A stretch of DNA of 64,000 nucleotides from Gemmatimonadota bacterium (lineage in GTDB: Bacteria > Latescibacterota > UBA2968 > UBA8231), in assembly GCA_018672475.1 (NCBI GenBank), contig JABHFS010000120.1:83664-147663 (forward strand), read 5' to 3'. Under the pieces are notes generated by a model. It worked only from the letters and a program-made list of their open reading frames with translations. It made no database searches and was not told the origin of the DNA. Shown one piece after another: positions 26,288 through 34,470 of this stretch (positions are counted from its first letter, which is position 1; each line of letters opens with the position of its first letter). Both the position numbers and the translations under genes were made by a program.

Positions 26288-28603
26288 ATGTCATCTGCTA
26301 CGGAAAAAAAAACCAGTCTCTCGCGCGGGCAAACCCACCGAGCCCTGAACTCCTTTGTCGCCGCCAGCGGCCTCTGGGGTGCATGGGGACAGGCCTGTGG
26401 GTTGGGCACGGCGGCCTTTACCGGCTTCGCATTGCACCTCGGCGCCGACGACTCCTTTATCGCCCTTTTCACCTCGGCCGCGTATTTCCTGGCGCTGACC
26501 CAGCTCTTAGCACCGTTGTTGAGTGCGCGAATCCGCAACAAGAAACACTTCGTTATCGGCGCTGGTTGCGTCGAAATCGTCTTTCGCGGCCTACCGCTGA
26601 CCATTCCCTTTTTAGTGCCCGAACAATATCGCTTGATAAGCCTGGTCGCGATGGTCTGCCTAAGTTTATTCAGCGGCTACTCCATCTCGCCATTCTACAA
26701 CACCTGGATCGCCAACGCGGTGCCAGAAAACACCCGTGCCCGCTTTGCCAGCCGCCAGACCATCGTCAGCACCGTAGTGGCCATGGTCGCCGGTTTCGCC
26801 ATCGGCCAATTCCTCGATTTGTTCCCCGATGGCAGCAAAGAAGAGGGCTTCGTCTGGGTTTTTGCTGTCGGCTCCTTCTTTGGCCTACTCGGCTATATCA
26901 ACCTCTTCCGCGCCCCGTACCCGAAACAAGAAACCTCCGCTGACAGCCAAGCTCCGGGACTGCGCGATCTATTGCAACCCTTACACGACCCGCACTTCCG
27001 TCGCGCGGCCCTCTTTTACGGGTCTTGGACCTTCAGCCTCGGCCTCGCCGGACCGCTCTATAGCGTTTTCATGCTCGATCGCCTGGCGATCTCCTATACC
27101 GAAATATCGATCTTCAACGCCCTCTTTATGCTGGCCAGTATCGCCGGCTATCGCATCTGGGCCGGACTAATAGACCGCTTCGGTTCTAAACCGGTGCTAC
27201 AAATCTTGATGGTCCCCGCGAGCTTCCTGCCCTTCGTCTGGGCTTTCAACCAACCGGAATCCTATTATCTGGTGCCCGTCGCCCTGGTGCTCAGCGGCAT
27301 TATTTTTTCGGGTATCGGGGTCAGCATCAACCCCCTGCTCTTCGCGCTATTGCCCACAGGTGAAAAACGCACGATCTATCTGGCCACGTGGTCTGTTTCA
27401 GTCAACTTAATGGGCGCCCTCGGCCCACTGATCGGCAGCATATTGGTATTCCAATTGCAAGACCTGCGCTTTAGTTTGCTGGGTATTCCCATGGGCAACC
27501 TACAGGTCCTCTTCGCCTTGAGCGCCTTAACCCGCCTAGTCCCCTTGCTTATTCTGAGAAAGATCAACGACGCCAAGGGCAACACCTCCCGCAGCCTATT
27601 GTCCAGGATGCTGCGCGGCAATGTACTCAGCTATGCTTACAACGCCACGATCTACAGCCTTGCTACCGCCGAATCCACGCGTGCACGCGCCGCCGAGGCC
27701 CTTGGACGCTCCGGTAACCCGCTGGCGATCGAGCAATTGGTACAAGCGCTTACCGACGCTAGTCCAAGAGTCCGCCGCAGCGCCGCCCGAGCCCTCGGCG
27801 AGAGCGGCGCCGAAAGCGCGGCAGAACCCCTTGTCCGCGAGTTGCTCGATGGAGCTTCGGATATCCGCAGCGAAGCGGCAGAGGCACTTGGCCGCCTCGG
27901 GCAACCCACCAGCATAGATCCCTTGGTCGACGCCCTTGACGATGCCGATTCCCAGGTCCGCATCAGCGCTATCCGCGGCCTGGCCAGCATTCGCGGCGAA
28001 GAGGTTCACGAATTGCTGTTCTGGCACTTCGGCAGCGACTTCGACCCACTGACCTTCCCAACGCTGGTCGACGTACTCGGCGAACGGCAGGACCGCCGCA
28101 TCGTTAAACCCGCGTTGCGGCGCCTGGTCGACTTCCCCTCGCCCGCCGTGCGCCTGCAACTACTCAACGGAGTCTGTCGGGCACTGGGCACCGGAGACCA
28201 GTTCTATCGCCTGCTTTCGCGAGACGACAACGACCGGGTCGCGACTATTACTCGTCTACTCAAAAGAGCGACGACCGTATTGGTGTCAGCCCGTTGCATA
28301 GAGCAAGCCCATCACCCCCGCTTAGGAGAACTTTGCAGCCGGTTAGTGTTGGCCTATGAGGAGGATAAGGCGGAAGAAATGGTCGAGACCATGAAGCAAA
28401 TTGTAATCACCGTGCGCGATGGCCTCTCCGGCAGCGGCGAGCAAGCGTATGAAGTGCTCTCGATCTATGTCGTACTGATCGCGATCAACAATTTCATCAA
28501 CAATCCCACTAGAAGTGATTCACCCATCGCACAAGAGATCTTTCTCGTCGTCTGTCTCCAACGCATGGCAGGGCTAATCGGCGAGATCGATAAACGGGCA
28601 TAA
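26288..28603 (+). CDS. MFS transporter fused to C-terminal HEAT repeats
   Basis: 771 aa from ATG 26288; the TTG at 26246 is an alternative. Residues about 15-430 form a 12-segment major facilitator domain (GFALHLGADDSFIALF, RARFASRQTIVSTVVAM, ISIFNALFMLASIAGYRIWAGLIDRFGSK). From about 440 the protein turns soluble, with at least three HEAT/PBS-lyase-type repeats of 31 aa (ARAAEALGRSGNPLAIEQLVQAL, VRRSAARALGESG, RSEAAEALGRLGQPTS) and further helical repeats to the end. The fusion suggests a cytosolic scaffold or regulator attached to the carrier. The substrate is unknown. Confidence 0.85.
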   Translation: MSSATEKKTSLSRGQTHRALNSFVAASGLWGAWGQACGLGTAAFTGFALHLGADDSFIALFTSAAYFLALTQLLAPLLSARIRNKKHFVIGAGCVEIVFRGLPLTIPFLVPEQYRLISLVAMVCLSLFSGYSISPFYNTWIANAVPENTRARFASRQTIVSTVVAMVAGFAIGQFLDLFPDGSKEEGFVWVFAVGSFFGLLGYINLFRAPYPKQETSADSQAPGLRDLLQPLHDPHFRRAALFYGSWTFSLGLAGPLYSVFMLDRLAISYTEISIFNALFMLASIAGYRIWAGLIDRFGSKPVLQILMVPASFLPFVWAFNQPESYYLVPVALVLSGIIFSGIGVSINPLLFALLPTGEKRTIYLATWSVSVNLMGALGPLIGSILVFQLQDLRFSLLGIPMGNLQVLFALSALTRLVPLLILRKINDAKGNTSRSLLSRMLRGNVLSYAYNATIYSLATAESTRARAAEALGRSGNPLAIEQLVQALTDASPRVRRSAARALGESGAESAAEPLVRELLDGASDIRSEAAEALGRLGQPTSIDPLVDALDDADSQVRISAIRGLASIRGEEVHELLFWHFGSDFDPLTFPTLVDVLGERQDRRIVKPALRRLVDFPSPAVRLQLLNGVCRALGTGDQFYRLLSRDDNDRVATITRLLKRATTVLVSARCIEQAHHPRLGELCSRLVLAYEEDKAEEMVETMKQIVITVRDGLSGSGEQAYEVLSIYVVLIAINNFINNPTRSDSPIAQEIFLVVCLQRMAGLIGEIDKRA

Positions 28604-28618
28604 GCCGAACGAAATTGG

Positions 28619-29326
28619 TCAGCGGTGCATCCAGCGAATCCGCGCCAGGTCCTTAAAATTCTTGATCGTCCCGGTTACCGGATTAAAACGACTGTCCGGA
28701 TCAAAGGTCCATTTCACCGGAATCTTGTCGATCTTATAACCCTGTTTATTCGCCAGCATCAAGATCTCCACATCGAACATAAAACCATCGACCTTTTGTC
28801 GGGCGAAGAGATCGCGCACCACTTCCACCTGGAAGAATTTAAAACCGCACTGCGTATCACCAAAGCCCTGCAAACCCATCAACATCCGCAACAGAGAGCG
28901 AAAAACCTTAGAGCCCCATTCGCGATACGCCTTGCGTGCGACAACGAATTCGGTAGCCCCCAACGTCCGATCGCCAATCACCCCATCCCGCCCCTTTTCT
29001 AACAAGGGCATCACATCGTCTAACCCGGCGATATCGGTTTTGTAGTCTCCGTCCATAAAGCCGATATACTTGCCTTGGGCTTCTTGGATGCCGTGACGCA
29101 CCGAAAACCCCTTACCGCGATTGCGACCATTTTGCACGCAACGGACCTCGGGATGGTCCTGTGCATATTCCTCAATGCAGGCCACCGTGCGATCGGCACT
29201 GCCGTCGTCGACGGCTAACAACTCATAGGACCAAGACCGCTGTTGGAGAAATTCAAGAGTTTTCCCCAGCGTGGTTAAGATCCTCTTCTCCTCATTATAT
29301 GCGGGTATTACGATGCTCAGATCCAT
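28619..29326 (-). CDS. Family 2 glycosyltransferase (dolichyl-phosphate mannosyl/glucosyltransferase-like)
   Basis: 235 aa. The GT-A fold N-terminus is MDLSIVIPAYNEEKRI with LLAVDDGSADRT and the DxD-like GFMDGDYKTDIAGLD. GDTQCGFKFFQVEVVRDLF and DVEILMLANKQGYKIDKIPVKW are typical of the polyprenyl-phosphate-sugar synthase (DPM1/ALG5) subgroup. It probably transfers a sugar from a nucleotide sugar to undecaprenyl phosphate at the inner membrane face. There is no C-terminal membrane segment. It is convergent with the MFS-HEAT gene and monocistronic. Confidence 0.88.
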   Translation of the reverse strand: MDLSIVIPAYNEEKRILTTLGKTLEFLQQRSWSYELLAVDDGSADRTVACIEEYAQDHPEVRCVQNGRNRGKGFSVRHGIQEAQGKYIGFMDGDYKTDIAGLDDVMPLLEKGRDGVIGDRTLGATEFVVARKAYREWGSKVFRSLLRMLMGLQGFGDTQCGFKFFQVEVVRDLFARQKVDGFMFDVEILMLANKQGYKIDKIPVKWTFDPDSRFNPVTGTIKNFKDLARIRWMHR

Positions 29327-29404
29327 AGTATGATTGCCTCAAGTCCAAATATGTCATAGGCTTGCGACCAGGTCAAACACGATAGCTTACACGACTCGCT
29401 TCGC

Positions 29405-29433
29405 TTGACATCGCAAACCACCACTGCTATACT
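29405..29433 (+). promoter_or_regulatory. Sigma-70-type promoter of the HIT gene
   Basis: TTGACA (29405-29410), 17-nt spacer, TATACT (29428-29433; 5 of 6), about 78 nt upstream of the HIT ATG. Confidence 0.7.
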
Positions 29434-29510
29434 TCGCCTTGCTAGCCAACTTAAACGGTCACCACCACAATTCCATTCACCTCGCCGAGCTGTTATTCAG
29501 AGACTGATCT

Positions 29511-29858
29511 ATGAACGAAAATACGATCTTCGACAAGATCATACGCCGCGAAATTCCCGCTGATATCGTCTTCGAAGACGATATATGTCTGGCGTTCCGC
29601 GATATACAACCGCAAGCGCCAATCCATATTCTCGTCATTCCCAAAAGAGTGATTGCCGGAGTGCAATACGCGACGCATGACGATATGGATTTGCTTGGAC
29701 ACTTACTGATCGCGGCGAAGCAGATAGCCGAAGAACAAGGCATCTCCGCCGACGGATACCGGTTGGCCATAAACGCCGGCGACCATGGCGGCCAGACCGT
29801 CGAACATCTGCATATACATCTGCTCGGCGGACGCCCGATGCAATGGCCACCCGGCTGA
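29511..29858 (+). CDS. HIT-family nucleotide hydrolase (HinT type)
   Basis: 115 aa, full length for HinT. These cytosolic enzymes hydrolyse purine nucleoside phosphoramidates and aminoacyl-adenylates. Signatures: FDKIIRREIPADIVFEDD at the N-terminus, QAPIHILVIPKRVI in the middle and the catalytic triad motif EHLHIHLLGGR (HxHxH) near the C-terminus. It is monocistronic, ending at a bidirectional terminator shared with rplC. Confidence 0.95.
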   Translation: MNENTIFDKIIRREIPADIVFEDDICLAFRDIQPQAPIHILVIPKRVIAGVQYATHDDMDLLGHLLIAAKQIAEEQGISADGYRLAINAGDHGGQTVEHLHIHLLGGRPMQWPPG

Positions 29859-29867
29859 ACACAAAAA

Positions 29868-29894
29868 AGGCGGCTTCACAAAAGGAAGCCGCCT
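29868..29894. terminator. Bidirectional terminator between the HIT gene and rplC
   Basis: AGGCGGCTTC/GAAGCCGCCT 10-bp stem with a 7-nt loop. Ts follow on the plus strand (CAATTTTGTTTT) and six on the minus strand. Confidence 0.85.
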
Positions 29895-29917
29895 CAATTT
29901 TGTTTTATGTCGTGTGC

Positions 29918-30535
29918 TTAGGTGCTCTGAATCAAAATAAAACCATTGTCACCGCCGGGCACTGCACCCTTGAGAAACAGCAAATTGCGGTCGGAGTCGA
30001 TGCGCTCAACCGTCAACCCCTTGGTCGTAACGCGTTTGTTGCCCATCTGACCGGGCATCTTCTTACCCTTCCAGACTTTACCAGGCGTGGTGCCCTGACC
30101 GACGGAACCGCCATGACGTTGTACGCCAGGTGTGCCGTGGGTCGCGTTTTTACCGCGAAAATGATAGCGCTTGACGACACCGGCGAACCCCTTACCCTTG
30201 GACTTACCGGTCACTCGAACATTGTTGCCGATTTCAAACTGGCTCACGTCCAAAACCTGGCCAATCTCGAACTCACCGTCCTGGCCGCGAAACTCGCGCA
30301 GAACGCGGTGAGGAGTAATGCCTGCTTTAGCCAGATGGCCCAACTGCGGCTTGTTCAATTTGCGTTCGGGAATCTCGTCAAAAGCCAACTGCAAACCCGT
30401 GTAGCCATTACTCTGATCGGTTCGCACCGCGACGACGGGGCAAGGCCCAGCCGCGACAATAGTCACCGGTACGAGCTCTTCTTTATCGTTGTATAACTGG
30501 GTCATCCCCAGTTTCTTCCCTATCAGGGCCCCCAT
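29918..30535 (-). CDS. rplC: 50S ribosomal protein L3, outside its usual operon
   Basis: 205 aa. L3 is an early-assembling protein near the peptidyl transferase centre. Signatures are IGKKLGMTQLYND, VTGKSKGKGFAGVVKRYHF and the loop THGTPGVQRHGGSVGQ/TTPGKVWKGKKMPGQMGNKRVT. GGAG precedes the ATG. Normally rplC lies in the S10 operon between rpsJ and rplD; here it stands alone, with its own promoter and terminator, between HIT and GT9 genes. The sequence looks complete and functional. Confidence 0.96.
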   Translation of the reverse strand: MGALIGKKLGMTQLYNDKEELVPVTIVAAGPCPVVAVRTDQSNGYTGLQLAFDEIPERKLNKPQLGHLAKAGITPHRVLREFRGQDGEFEIGQVLDVSQFEIGNNVRVTGKSKGKGFAGVVKRYHFRGKNATHGTPGVQRHGGSVGQGTTPGKVWKGKKMPGQMGNKRVTTKGLTVERIDSDRNLLFLKGAVPGGDNGFILIQST

Positions 30536-30587
30536 AAGGCCAGCTCCTTCAAATAATTGTCAGTCAGTCGGTCAAAATAGAACTTTA

Positions 30588-30616
30588 AAATTAGGCTAAA
30601 AAACCCAGGGTGGCAA
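30588..30616 (-). promoter_or_regulatory. Candidate promoter of rplC
   Basis: Minus strand TTGCCA (30611-30616), 17-nt spacer, TAATTT (30588-30593), leaving a leader of about 45 nt before rplC. The -10 is weak. Confidence 0.5.
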
Positions 30617-30641
30617 GCCCCTGCATAGGGAGAACATCATA

Positions 30642-31538
30642 TTGGCTAATATCACGCTTATCCGCGGTGGTGCAATCGGCGATTTCGTGCTGACTCTGCC
30701 CGCCATCAACTCACTACACAAAGCATTCCTGAACAATGATTTACACTTAATAGGAAAGCCTGCAACCTTAAGGTTAAAACAAGCTCAAAATATCCTAAAT
30801 CAAGACGATCCGCGCTTGATACCCTTGCACAGAAAGGGTCCGATTCCACAAGAGACCCTCGCACTCTTTGCGCAAACCGAACGAGTCCTTGCCTATGCCG
30901 TAGATTCAGATCAGCAACTCAAGCGTCAATTGACGCAAATCGTACAAGGCCCAGTATTGTTTTGCGATCCACGCCCATTTAACCTGCACCAGCATATCAT
31001 CGATCACCTATTGAGCCCTCTACAAACATGGGACATACCCGTCGAAGACTCTACTCCACGCATCACCCTAACCCCAAGAGACCACGAATATGTCGACGCC
31101 CTACCCCGCTCACCGCAAGTTATTGTTCACATCGGCAGCAGTTCACCAAGTAAATGCTGGCCGGAATCATATTTCCGTATCTTAGTTGCAACATTGCGCA
31201 AAAAGGGCTGGGACACGGCGATATTATGCGGGCCAATTGAAATCGAACGCGGGTTCGTCGACGACAGTCTGCAACCGCCCGACCTGCGCGCACTAGCCGG
31301 ACTGCTCTCCCGTGCATCACTTTTTATTGGCAACGATTCAGGTCCGGGGCATATCGCCGCCGCCGTCGGCACTGCCACCTTATCGCTCTTTGGACCAACC
31401 GATCCGCAGACCTGGGCGCCGCGCAACAAACGAGGTAACGTGTTGCAGGCGCCAATGGGAGACATTGAGAACATCGCGCCCGCGCTCGTCATCGAAACCG
31501 CGTTGAACATGCTCGAAAGCACAGATAATGACGGATGA
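30642..31538 (+). CDS. Family 9 glycosyltransferase (heptosyltransferase-like)
   Basis: 298 aa. GT9 enzymes add heptose to lipopolysaccharide inner core from ADP-heptose at the cytoplasmic face. GT-B fold features are ITLIRGGAIGDFVLTLPAI at the N-terminus and, in the donor domain, VIVHIGSSSPSKCWP, LCGPIEIERGF and the signature FIGNDSGPGHIAAAVGTATLSLFGPTDP. The start is TTG 30642 with GGGAGA upstream. It is slightly short, and acceptor specificity is unknown. It overlaps pcm by 11 nt. Its presence supports a lipopolysaccharide-bearing outer membrane. Confidence 0.87.
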   Translation: MANITLIRGGAIGDFVLTLPAINSLHKAFLNNDLHLIGKPATLRLKQAQNILNQDDPRLIPLHRKGPIPQETLALFAQTERVLAYAVDSDQQLKRQLTQIVQGPVLFCDPRPFNLHQHIIDHLLSPLQTWDIPVEDSTPRITLTPRDHEYVDALPRSPQVIVHIGSSSPSKCWPESYFRILVATLRKKGWDTAILCGPIEIERGFVDDSLQPPDLRALAGLLSRASLFIGNDSGPGHIAAAVGTATLSLFGPTDPQTWAPRNKRGNVLQAPMGDIENIAPALVIETALNMLESTDNDG

Positions 31539-32151
31539 ATTCGCCGCCAAACGGCAAGCCATGGTTAATGAGCAACTTGCACGGCGCGGCATTGACAACC
31601 AGCGCGTGCTCGATGCCTTTGCCCGTATCGAAAGGCACCGCTATGTCCCCGCGGAACTGCACCAACTCGCCTATGAGGATTATCCATTGGCCATCGGTTC
31701 GGCGCAAACCATCTCACAGCCCTATGTCGTCGCCTATATGCTCGCCGCATTGGCCCTGCAAGGCACAGAACGCGTATTGGAGATCGGCACCGGTTCTGGC
31801 TACCAGACCGCCCTACTGGCCGAATTGGTGGCCGAAGTCTACAGTATTGAGTTTTTTCCGGAATTAGCCGAGCGCGCCGATCGCTTGCTCGAAGAGAACA
31901 GCAACCAGCGCGTCACCATCCGCGTCGGCGACGGGCGAGCGGGTTGGGCGAGTGCCGCACCTTTCGATGCGGTGGTCTGTTCCGCGGCTCCCGCCGCGAT
32001 CCCTCCCCCCCTACTCGAGCAATTAGCCCCAGGTGGCCGCCTCATAGTGCCCTTGGGAGTAGAGCACCAGTACCTTGTCCTCGTGCGACGCGTCGAAACA
32101 GGCTTCAGCCAACGGCAGCTTTTGCCCGTGCGCTTCGTCCCCTTGTTATAG
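31528..32151 (+). CDS. pcm: Protein-L-isoaspartate O-methyltransferase
   Basis: 207 aa, SAM-dependent repair of isoaspartyl residues in damaged proteins. It has the family N-terminus (MVNEQLARRGI, VLDAFARIERHRYVP, YEDYPLAIGSAQTISQPYVVA), the SAM motif VLEIGTGSGYQTALLAEL and a C-terminal LEQLAPGGRLIVPLG. It overlaps the GT9 gene by 11 nt and converges on rlpA. Confidence 0.95.
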   Translation: MTDEFAAKRQAMVNEQLARRGIDNQRVLDAFARIERHRYVPAELHQLAYEDYPLAIGSAQTISQPYVVAYMLAALALQGTERVLEIGTGSGYQTALLAELVAEVYSIEFFPELAERADRLLEENSNQRVTIRVGDGRAGWASAAPFDAVVCSAAPAAIPPPLLEQLAPGGRLIVPLGVEHQYLVLVRRVETGFSQRQLLPVRFVPLL

Positions 32152-32156
32152 CGGAT

Positions 32157-32654
32157 TTACTCCACGGGTTTGGTGATTTCGATCATCACCTTAGCGGTTC
32201 CCTGCTTGACCATTTCCAACTCCAACGCCGCCGCGAAAGAAAGATCGAGAATCCGCCCTTCGATAAAGGGTCCGCGATCATTGACCTTGACCTCGACCCA
32301 GCGTCCGTTTTGCAGGTTCGTCACCTTGACATGCGTGCCCAGGGGCAATACGCGGTGGGCGGCGGTGAGTTTATACATATTAAACACCTCGCCATTAGCC
32401 GTCAGGCGCCCGTGAAACTTCTTACCATAATAGGATGAGACACCGACTTGATAGGCTTTATCGGTATTTATTTTATCGAGATCGATTGGGTGGGCGGCCG
32501 GACCGGGGGCAACAACCTGGGGAGGGGGTTTATTCGACGGCCTAGGACTGACCTGCGCGCCGCCACTGCGATAGACGGGTTTACTTACACAACCGGCAGT
32601 CAAGCCCAGGCAAAGGGCCACGCATAGCCATCTGCATTTGCGCGCCGGCAGCAT
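32157..32654 (-). CDS. rlpA: RlpA-family septal/rare lipoprotein
   Basis: 165 aa. A lipoprotein signal (CVALCLGLTAGC, lipid Cys about 22) is followed by a Pro-rich linker and a double-psi beta-barrel domain about 75-165: VGVSSYYGKKFHGRLTANGE, LPLGTHVKVTNLQNG, VKVNDRGPFIEGRILDLSFAA. RlpA proteins are lytic transglycosylases acting on denuded peptidoglycan. The C-terminal SPOR domain of some homologues is absent. It is monocistronic and confirms a lipoprotein-anchoring envelope. Confidence 0.9.
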   Translation of the reverse strand: MLPARKCRWLCVALCLGLTAGCVSKPVYRSGGAQVSPRPSNKPPPQVVAPGPAAHPIDLDKINTDKAYQVGVSSYYGKKFHGRLTANGEVFNMYKLTAAHRVLPLGTHVKVTNLQNGRWVEVKVNDRGPFIEGRILDLSFAAALELEMVKQGTAKVMIEITKPVE

Positions 32655-32749
32655 CTTTGTACCCCATTCTCTTAGAGAGTCTCTAAAAAATCGTTCCGCA
32701 CCCCTTTGCCTGGAATATAAAGTAGCGATGCAGATTTTTTTAGATCCAC

Positions 32750-33661
32750 CTAGGTTTGCAGGCTGCCGACGAGCGAGGCAAGCTGATCAATGCCGTGCTC
32801 GTCACAATGGGCCTGGATGCCATCTACGACTTCGACGCCGGCGTTAGGATTGACAAAATTAGCCGTGCCGACCTGCACGGCGGAAGCACCCGCGATAATG
32901 AATTCGAGCGCATCGCGGGCCGTGGCGATCCCGCCAATGCCCATAATCGGCACCGAAACCGCCTGCGCAACCTTCCAAACCATCGCCAAGGCGACGGGTT
33001 TGACGGCCGGACCGGATAAACCACCGGTGATATTGCCCAAAATCGGCCGTTGACTGTTTACATCGATGGCCATGCCGACAAGCGTATTGATCAAAGACAC
33101 CGCATCCGCTCCGGCATCGACTACGGCCCTGGCGATCTCGGTGATATCGGTGACATTTGGCGTCAGTTTGGCAATAATCGGCCGACGGCTATTGCGCTTG
33201 ACCGCAGCGATCACCGCCGCCGCCGTCTCCGGCCGGGTGGCAAAATTATCGCCGCCCGCTTCGACATTGGGACAGGATATATTGACTTCGAGCGCGGCGA
33301 TGCCTGGCAATTCTTCTAAGCGCGCCGCCGTCAAGGCAAACTCATCGACGGAAAATCCAGCGATATTGACCACGACTTGCGTTTGCAAACCCGCGAGAAA
33401 AGCCCACTTCTCACCGACAAAGTCCTCAAGACCGGGGTTTTGCAAGCCGATGGCATTGAGCATCCCGCCCGCCGTTTCAATAATGCGCTGTGGTGGGTTG
33501 CCGCCGCGGGGCTCGGGCGTGATGGTCTTCGTCACCAAACCGCCGAGGCGCGAAAAATCTGTCAGCGGCAAAAGTTCCTGGCCATAATTGCAGGTGCCCG
33601 AAGCCAACAGCACGGGATTTTGCAACGGCACTCCAGCGAAATCCACTTTCAAATCGGCCAT
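32750..33661 (-). CDS. pyrD: Dihydroorotate dehydrogenase B, catalytic subunit
   Basis: 303 aa from ATG 33661. Oxidises dihydroorotate to orotate with FMN; the class 1B enzyme works with PyrK. Motifs: NPVLLASGTCNYG, ETAGGMLNAIGLQNPG, VNISCPNVEAGG with the class-1 catalytic Cys, IAKLTPNVTD, GGLSGPAVKPVALAMVW and PIMGIGGIATARDALEFI. The ATG shares its A with the pyrK TGA, so PyrK and PyrD are translationally coupled. The longer 320-aa ORF-track start lies inside pyrK. Confidence 0.95.
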   Translation of the reverse strand: MADLKVDFAGVPLQNPVLLASGTCNYGQELLPLTDFSRLGGLVTKTITPEPRGGNPPQRIIETAGGMLNAIGLQNPGLEDFVGEKWAFLAGLQTQVVVNIAGFSVDEFALTAARLEELPGIAALEVNISCPNVEAGGDNFATRPETAAAVIAAVKRNSRRPIIAKLTPNVTDITEIARAVVDAGADAVSLINTLVGMAIDVNSQRPILGNITGGLSGPAVKPVALAMVWKVAQAVSVPIMGIGGIATARDALEFIIAGASAVQVGTANFVNPNAGVEVVDGIQAHCDEHGIDQLASLVGSLQT

Positions 33662-34470
33662 CAGTCCTCCCATTTCACACGTCGGGCATCGAATACCGGA
33701 CCATCGACACAAATGCGGCCATAGCGCGTATAATCAGACCCGGCCGCTCCCTGCTCATCCGGTTGCAACTCAACTGCACACCCCACACAGATGCCAATAC
33801 CGCAAGCCATGTATTCCTCAAGAGAGACCTGACACGGAACCGCAGATTCACGACACAGCGCGGCCACAGCCCGCATCATCCCGTGCGGTCCACAACAATA
33901 AACTGCATGAGGGGCATCCCCTGCCAACTCCTCCTGCAATAAGTCGGTGACCAACCCCGCCTGGCCGAGACTACCGTCATCGCTTGCCCGCCTCACCACC
34001 GACGCGGCGGGCGCGAGCAATTCGTCGGGCAAATGTTTGCCCTTATTGCGCGCTCCGACCAAAAGCGTCACCGGATAATTCTGTCGCTGCAGCACCGATC
34101 CCCAATAGAGCATCGGCGGCACGCCAATTCCGCCGCCGACCAGACAAGTCCTCGCACCGGCAGGCGGCGGTGCGAATCCATTGCCCAAAGGACCAAGACA
34201 CGCCATTGAGACACCTCGTCCGATCCGGCTCAACACCTCGCTCTTAGGCCCCAGATTCTCGTAGAGTACCTCAATCCAACCGGCGTCTAAGTCGATCGCA
34301 CAAACGCTCAAGGGAATTCTCAATAGAGGGGCACCGCCCGTGCTGACCTGTATATTAACGAACTGCCCGGGTTTAGCCCGAGCGGCGATATATGGCGCTT
34401 GCAAGCGCGCCATATAAAATTCCTCGGCCACTTCGTCGTTGGCCAAAACCTCCACCTGCTCGTCAATCAT
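33661..34470 (-). CDS. pyrK: Dihydroorotate dehydrogenase B, electron-transfer subunit
   Basis: 269 aa. Carries electrons from PyrD to NAD through FAD and a 2Fe-2S cluster. The ferredoxin-reductase-like FAD domain includes GQFVNIQV and LLRIPLSVC. The NAD-binding region is ARTCLVGGGIGVPPMLYW. The C-terminal cluster motif is MACGIGICVGC with a later Cys in GRICVDGPVFDA. It overlaps the upstream lipoprotein gene by 4 nt and pyrD by 1 nt. Confidence 0.94.
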   Translation of the reverse strand: MIDEQVEVLANDEVAEEFYMARLQAPYIAARAKPGQFVNIQVSTGGAPLLRIPLSVCAIDLDAGWIEVLYENLGPKSEVLSRIGRGVSMACLGPLGNGFAPPPAGARTCLVGGGIGVPPMLYWGSVLQRQNYPVTLLVGARNKGKHLPDELLAPAASVVRRASDDGSLGQAGLVTDLLQEELAGDAPHAVYCCGPHGMMRAVAALCRESAVPCQVSLEEYMACGIGICVGCAVELQPDEQGAAGSDYTRYGRICVDGPVFDARRVKWED

